A stretch of DNA of 64,000 nt. Origin: Theobroma cacao. Its lineage: Eukaryota > Streptophyta > Magnoliopsida > Malvales > Malvaceae. The stretch is taken from assembly GCF_000208745.1 (NCBI RefSeq), contig NC_030851.1, positions 9,069,024-9,133,023 on the forward strand, given 5' to 3'. The translations under genes were made by a program, and so were the position numbers. Positions 58,151-64,000 of this stretch are shown piece by piece (the first letter of the stretch is position 1; every line of letters begins with the position of its first letter). The notes under the pieces are model-generated. The model was given only the letters and a program-made list of their open reading frames with translations, had not been told where the DNA came from and did no database searches.

Positions 58151-60954
58151 TCATAAAAAATACAAATTTTTAAAATTTTTTAAATATTATGTCAAAAAAT
58201 ATTACTCTATAATAATAAACAACAACTGTGCACCGTCAATAAACATCTACAGTCACACAGCCCGGAATTGTTATTCTGATTGCCTATTCTATGCAGGCCA
58301 ACTTGTTATAATCTTTACACAGGTTGGCTTTCTTTTTAGGTATAAACTTATTTCCTATCCGGTACTATAATTTTTATTGTTATGAAATATACAATCGGAA
58401 AGTCCTTCCACTTTAGGTGTAACAGGGCTTATCAATAACAAGCAAGACGTGCATCGTGGAAAACTGCTCTGGTTTTCCCACCCCACCCTGCAAAATGAGG
58501 TAACCGATAATAAATCCAAGCGGAAATTGATAACTTTTGTCGATAACGTGGATAATTGACCAGTTAAAAGCATAATTTGCTATGGTGGGTCCTAATTTTA
58601 ATATAGTATGGACGTTCAATATAGGGGTTTGTGACTTTATCCCTGTCTGCTTGGACTGGTGATTACCTTTAGATTTGCTTTTTTATCTCAATAATTCATA
58701 GCGCTAATACCGTCGAAGAAAGAGACGTAGGAGATGACAGGATGGGAAGGAGTTAGGTGATGGCTATCTACTCAAAAGCAATGCATCTGGGCTATTCTTA
58801 GATGCTGGATGGGGAAAGAGTTGATGTGATGTGGGTCAATTTGAAGAATCAAATGATTCATTAGGGGACCCTCTTTGACTCTCGAGTCTTGACTGCAAAG
58901 AACAAGCACATAGAAAGCTTGTTCGGGCGTGAGTTTGTAAGACAATCTATTCATAACTTTTAACATTGGGACTAGAAGCCCCCGCACAAAAATTAGCCCA
59001 CCGTCAGGAGGCACTAAATGTTTTGCCTACCCAAAGCAAGGGAAAATGAAAATCACAGCAAAAACCATTGTGCTATCAATGTAGTCAGGATGCAGTCAAT
59101 CCCACTGATACACCTCAAGTAGCATTTAGCTGTAAGTGTTGGATGAAACAGTAGAAGGCATGACCATACCTGTGGACTTTCAAAATTGTATTTGGAAAGA
59201 AAAGGTTTATTAATATCTTAATTATTCTAAAGCTTTCACTCCAAAATCAATTGTCGGTGGAGGAGTTCTTCATATTCTCATTCTCGTTGAAGAAATGACC
59301 ACCTTATACAACGATAAAACATCATTTGAGTTTGAAATTAAGATCAATAATGGGAAGAGCAAAAATGAAAAGGTTAGAAACATCAAAGAGAGAGTGGCAG
59401 TCACTAGTTTCCTGTGACAGGAAGAGCTCTGGAAATAAAGTCTAAAAACAAGTGAAGCGTCAACCTCCAGACGAGCCATAAATTAATGGGTAGTAGAAGT
59501 TTTAATTTGGTATGGGCTGAAGGGGTTAGAACTTGGAAGAGAGGCTACGGTGGGGGACAAAACCAATTATGGAATCAACCAGAAGAGATTTTGACGGTCT
59601 TTTACTGTCAAAGAAAGGTCATCGGAAGAAACGGATATCAGATACTATTAGCAATATTCCTAACGAATGGTGTTTTGTTGGTGTTGATTAGGGTATCATT
59701 ACCATTAATCCAAGATAAACTGATCATTGAACTGCGTACACTTTTTTTTTTATTTAATAAAGGAGCAACCTTGGACAATTGTAAATAATCGGCATGCATT
59801 CGGCGAGTTTCAAAGGTAATTGCATACAGAAACTAACAAGGACCTCGCAAATCTAAAAGCAACCAACTATTCTGCTTACATTTATCACATGTAGAATAGT
59901 CTGTACCAATAATTACCTTCTAGCATAGATAATGAACTCGTTAGAATTTAGCAGAAACTTTCCTAAAAGGCAATTCCTGACATCCCTGTATCAAGGCAGA
60001 TGGTTTCATCTCTAAGGTTATCATCAAACTAATCTATTATTATCTAGCCGGTTTTATACCAACCAATTTGATTAACAGGTTTATTACTATCAAGCATCCA
60101 TGTATGTTTCTAAGTATAGGAGTATTGCTGACTGAATTCGGATATGTCAACCAAATAGTCCCTTGTTAACTTAGAAATTTTATTGGAACCTCCAGAAGAG
60201 TGTACTGAGTTTTCTAACATCTCCCACACCGTAAAACTTAGTTTTTTTTTTGTTTTATGCTGAAAATTCATGCAGGGCTCAGTTACCCTGTTAAATTTTA
60301 TTAATACGAAATAAAAGGTATAAAGGAGGGAGACATAAACCGTACCTCCAAGTTACATGATTATAAGTAAAATTCGAAGAAACACTTAGAGTAAGGAAAA
60401 CCATTTTACGTGCATATATTTTGATGCTATAGTAAAATAGATATTCCTCACTATTACATAGAGACAATAAACTAGGATCTAATTTAAAACAGAAATGTAA
60501 ATAAGAAAAACACCTAGGGTGGAGTGTTTCATTTTATGACCATATTTTTTACTATCGTCATAAAATTAAAACACATCCATATTACAAAGTTCTATTAGAA
60601 TAACTAAGCAGGAAAAATAAACTAGGTACTACTCCTTTACATTCCTTAAAAACGAACATAAGGTAAACTAATTTTATCCAATCTAAGAATACCTCTGAGC
60701 TAATTTTCTACTTGTGAGAATACCTTTAGGTTTTGCTGCGTGTGCCCCTGATTCGAGAGATGGTCTGCTGCCTGGTTTCCTTCTCTATGGATGTGCGAAA
60801 TCCGTAGAACCTAGTTTATCACATAAATTGTTGCAAATTTTCAACGATAATAGTTTAAGATATAATTTCGTATTGACAAAAAAGATTAAAGGAAAAAATT
60901 CTTTTGAATAGTTATAAACGTTCAAACATTTTTGTCTATTCAAACAATTATATT
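58151..60954. other. No gene recognised
   Basis: Mixed composition with several 60-100-codon open frames on both strands. None matches a known family. The plus-strand region 59486-59720 has a Trp/Arg-rich start (WAEGVRTWKRGY) and, in another frame, SRRDFDGLLLSKKGHR, which hints at a degraded retroelement or gene but is not enough to name it. Confidence 0.45.
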
Positions 60955-61365
60955 TAGTAAATGTTTGGCCTAGCTGTTTTTCAGCTTATCTATCTCTTAA
61001 AAGCAAAAGTCAAGCCAAACATGATCTTTTGAAAAGCTCTTAAAAAAAAATAACTTTTTTTAAAAAAACAAAATTTAAAAAAAAAAGCTCCAATGAGGAG
61101 CTTTTTCTTCTCTTTTTTTAAAAATACAAGAAAATTTTTATTTTTGTTTACAAAATATCCTCATTTGTTAAAAATAATTACAATAGTACCCTCTAAAAAA
61201 ATACCTTCTATGATAATTTTAACAAAAATTATAACTTATAAAAAAGAACTTATAAAAAAAATTTACCAAATAATTTTAGCTTAATTTTAAAAGCTATTAT
61301 TTTTCATAAGAACTTCATAATAGTTTTTAAGTTAAAAAAAAATCAAGCCAAACAGGCTTTTAGTC
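60955..61365. mobile_element. MITE-like element with GTTTGGC ends
   Basis: TGTTTGGCCTAGCTGTTTTT near 60962 and AAAATCAAGCCAAACAGGC near 61340 are imperfect inverse copies. The centre is A/T-rich. Both flanks carry CAAAYAATTATATTT (about 60944 and 61366), longer than expected for a simple duplication and AT-rich, so the exact ends are open. Confidence 0.5.
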
Positions 61366-61795
61366 AAATAATTATATTTGTTCAAAATATTATGCTTGTA
61401 CAAATAGACATACATATCCTTATCTATAAATAATTTTTTTTATTTTCTTAAATATACCTAAATAATTTACAATCAATCTCCATTCTAAAAGAATACGGAA
61501 ACAATTTGCATTCAATCTCTACTCTTCCAAATACTTTGCAAATTGCTTCTAAACTGTTTTGCTGTATAAAAACACTTTAGAAGTTTGATAATTTTATCTT
61601 ATGTTGGTGAGTGTTTAGTGGATTGATTTTGTTAATGTAAAAAAACACAATCAATCATTACATTTCATTGTATTCTTAAAATATAAAACCTTTAAGGATA
61701 GTGGTAATGTTACATGTCTTGGAGCTATTTCATGCTTTTTTATATTTTCAATCGTGTTCTACAATCCAAAGGTTTTAGTCCTCCAAGATTCAACA

Positions 61796-62165
61796 ATGGC
61801 TGTTGTAAGTGAGACATCAGGAGAATTGACTTTTGGGTTTGTGAAATTAGATAAGTTTGATGTTGGCAGAGGATAGAAGAAAAAGATACACTACCTACTT
61901 TCAACTTTGAAAGTTGTCTATGTCTTAACTGCCTCTAGTCATAAAAGAATAAAAGCAAATCCTTGTTGCAATTAGAGAGGAGTATAAATGGGATAATGCA
62001 CAATATATATGCAAGGACCATATTTTGAATGGTTTGTTTGATGACTTATTTGATAGATACCAGAATAAGTTTATTGTAAAGAAATTATGGGATAAATTAA
62101 AGGTCAAATATATGATAAAAGATGCTACCAATAAGAAATTTGCTAGCAGAGATAAATTAAATTTC
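61796..62165 (+). pseudogene. Copia gag fragment
   Basis: ATG at 61796, then FVKLDKFDVGRG, a TAG where Trp is expected, and KKKIHYLLSTLKVVYVLTA. After a frameshift: EYKWDNAQYICKDHILNGL, DLFDRYQNKFIVKKLWDKLKVKYM and DATNKKFA. This is the start of the Copia gag (UBN2-type) protein that packages the RNA of a different family from copia-1 to copia-3. No pol follows, so only this 5' scrap remains. Confidence 0.85.
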
Positions 62166-62349
62166 GATAGAGAGTCCTTTAGCAATCAAAATACAAAATC
62201 ATAAGAGTTAAACTTACCTATAAAATAAACTTGGTTATCTTGGTATTAGAGATAAAGAGTGAAGAAGCCCCACAAATGTGAAGCTTGTTGATGTCAAGCA
62301 CATGATAAATTGCATACTTAAGTTAATTAGTCTAATTAATCTCTAATTA

Positions 62350-62564
62350 GTGTTAGATTCTTGTTAGCTAACCAGAGTTAGCATTTTGTTCTTGTATATA
62401 AATAGCAACACCATTATGGAATGGGTCATAAGATGAAATACTAGTTTTTTAATTTTCTCTACTTTCCCCTTTCTCGTTATTTCAGTCTCTCTCTCTCACT
62501 TTCTTTCATTTTCCTTCACTATCTTGAATCTTTGAATCCTCTTGATCTTGGAAAACTATCACAT
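62350..62564. repeat. Possible Copia LTR start
   Basis: TGTTAGATTCTTGTTAGC (62352) followed by TTGTATATAAATAGC, a TATA-like word, looks like a Copia LTR front half. No partner LTR or internal primer site was found. It may belong to the gag scrap upstream. Confidence 0.35.
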
Positions 62565-62834
62565 GGATGATCAGGTAAGCTAGTGTAGAGGGTTCTTTTC
62601 GTTAGGGAAAGAGGACGTATTGTAATGAGTGAATCGAGATACAGTAGAGGCGGCAGAAAGGAAGACTAGAGCAGTCCTTGAAACATAAGTGCTTTGGGTG
62701 GATGATCAGGTAATCTAGTGTAAAGGGTTCTTTTAGTTAGGGAGGGAGGACGTGTTGCAATGAGTGAATTGGGATGCGCTAAAGGCGACAAAGAGGAAGA
62801 CTGAAGCAATCCTTGAAGCGTATGTGCTTTGGGT
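62565..62834. repeat. 135-bp tandem duplication
   Basis: GGATGATCAGGTAA starts at 62565 and again at 62700. The copies are collinear to GTGCTTTGGGT (62699 and 62834) with scattered substitutions. Confidence 0.93.
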
Positions 62835-63123
62835 AGCAGGTGGCGAGGGATGAGAAAAGATGGAAGAGGCGACGGATAACGGCGATTGGGAAAGGCTAAA
62901 GAGAAAGAATGCTTGGAGGAATCTAGAGAGAGCTTTCAAAGTAATCTTTGTTGGGTGTCCCCTCTCCTCTCCTTACCTCCCAACCTCCTATGCATACTGA
63001 ATAGGAGAACTTTCTTAGGAGTAGTTAGGAGAGCACGTTTAATCATAGGAGAACGTGCTTATCATGGAAGAGTAGTTGAAGAACGTTTTATGGGATATTA
63101 AAAGAATGACCATGTAGTTGAGT
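62835..63123. other. No gene recognised
   Basis: A short stretch after the tandem duplication. Small open frames on both strands have no family resemblance. Confidence 0.5.
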
Positions 63124-63138
63124 AGTGTGCATAAGTTT

Positions 63139-63229
63139 TTTTTTTTATAATTAGGGGAGGGGGGATTCGAACCCTACTCTTAAGACAAGGGGATTATGCA
63201 TCAACCAATGAGCTAAATGTTCGGGTGCT
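63139..63229 (-). mobile_element. tRNA-derived SINE
   Basis: Minus strand: A box TAGCTCATTGG (63215-63205), perfect B box GGTTCGAATCC (63173-63163) and a terminal A run next to TTAT. A 15-bp duplication with one mismatch flanks it (AGTGTGCATAAGTTT 63124-63138, AGTGGGCATAAGTTT 63230-63244). Such SINEs are transcribed by RNA polymerase III and moved by LINE enzymes in trans. Confidence 0.88.
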
Positions 63230-63498
63230 AGTGGGCATAAGTTTTGAGTAAATGAAATAGTGGCATTTGATAGTGCGTCACATATATTTTTAAGGAGTAA
63301 GGAAAGAAAAAAGAGTAAAGCACATGTACTTCAAAGAAAGGTTAAGAGGAAGTCCTCTTAACTATCTCCATATCGGAGCCACCAAGCCAAACTCTCTAAA
63401 ACATCTCCAAATGTGAAGGTAACTCATGAACCCTATCACTTATTCTAAGTTACTTTCATTCCCCCGCACAAATAGTTGTTCCATGATTGTTCCTGGGT

Positions 63499-63820
63499 GT
63501 TTCTATGCTTATAACACTCTTTGGGTGCTTTTACGCATAGAACACCCCTGAGCGCTTCTGCGCTTGGAATGTCCCTAGGTGTTTCCACGCTTGAAACACC
63601 CCTAGGCACTTCTGTACTTGGAAGACCCCTGGGCGTTTCTACGCTTGGAACGCCCTTGGATGCTTCTGCGCTTGGAACGCCCCTAGGTGCTTCTATACTT
63701 GGAATGCCCCTTGGCTCTTCCATGCTTAGAACACCCCTAGGCGCTTCTAGTTTGGAATACCCTTAGCTTGGAACACCCCAGGCGGGAATGCCTCTGGGCT
63801 CTTCTACACTCGAAACATCC
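63499..63820. repeat. 27-bp minisatellite, about 11 units
   Basis: Units of the type GCTTCTGCGCTTGGAACGCC plus CCTAGGT follow each other with drift and one longer unit near 63745. The 27-base period keeps both strands open and gives 9-residue repeats such as PRGVPSAEA, but there is no start context, promoter or flanking gene. The open frames are by-products. Confidence 0.92.
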
Positions 63821-64000
63821 TATATAACTAAAATTGGGCATCTACATTTTGTCCTCTACATAAAAATTCTTTATAAGAAGTTTTATGCATAAGGAAATGC
63901 TCATACTAATAAGAAAGACAATGCTTATATATTGAGTTGGTAATTATTGAGCATAGTATCGTTATTATTATTTTTTTCTTATTTATTTTATATATATATA
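63821..64000. other. AT-rich right edge, no gene seen
   Basis: It ends in a TATATA run at the window border. No feature could be supported. Confidence 0.5.

Noticed and set aside
58772..59788. Frames of 80-100 codons on both strands
   Set aside because: A few coding-like words but no recognisable domain; listed only as an unexplained region.
63499..63820. CRISPR-like array
   Set aside because: Units are contiguous without unique spacers, and the DNA is a plant nuclear genome.

Overview
The window is nuclear DNA of a flowering plant, almost certainly a eudicot. The evidence is an AT-rich background, one intron-bearing cell-wall gene with GT-AG introns and a plant-type promoter, and a dense pile of plant LTR retrotransposons, CACTA, hAT and PIF/Harbinger-like elements and a tRNA-derived SINE. 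There is one convincing host gene: an XTH9-like xyloglucan endotransglucosylase/hydrolase at 18571-21062 (+, four exons, 294 codons). Nearly everything else is transposon sequence or its decay products, and nearly all of the larger open frames are broken gag/pol pieces.

Layout. 1-5090: AT-rich, no gene; 591-4920 may be an old Ty3 LTR-type region. 5093-15591: a decayed Copia element on the minus strand (copia-1), split by a CACTA element (5420-8489, 3-bp duplication AAA) and a hAT element (12255-13997, perfect 8-bp duplication GTTGTAAT). 15592-18306: upstream region of the XTH gene. 18307-18439: two CACGTG boxes, an ACGT element, CCAAT boxes and a TATA box. 18571-21062: the XTH gene. 21063-22251: no recognised gene.

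22252-57267: one second Copia element (copia-2, minus strand) that younger insertions have expanded to about 35 kb. They include a PIF/Harbinger-like element (22697-23584). A SIRE-like LTR (24660-25861) abuts a Tat-type LTR ('C', 25939-48075). That C LTR is itself split by a 15.7-kb Tat/Ogre-like Ty3 element (26128-41841, TSD CTAAT) and by a solo LTR of family 'B' (42190-45137, TSD TATAT). The Ty3 element carries another B solo LTR (31971-34914, TSD CAGGT). Further right, copia-3 (48392-56240, plus strand) sits in copia-2 and carries a solo C LTR (49911-52644, TSD GTCAC). In several cases the broken reading frame resumes exactly across the insertion, which fixes the boundaries independently of the duplications.

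57268-64000: two fold-back elements, unexplained low-complexity DNA, a MITE-like element, a Copia gag fragment, a 135-bp tandem duplication, a SINE with a 15-bp duplication and a 27-bp minisatellite. I found no operon-like or defence-like system and no evidence of an undescribed protein system. The notable content is the nesting chronology, the higher-order repeat in the Ty3 3' region, the variable minisatellite inside the copia-3 LTRs, and recombination-like junctions. Comparisons were made by eye, so no percentages are given and some ends are approximate.
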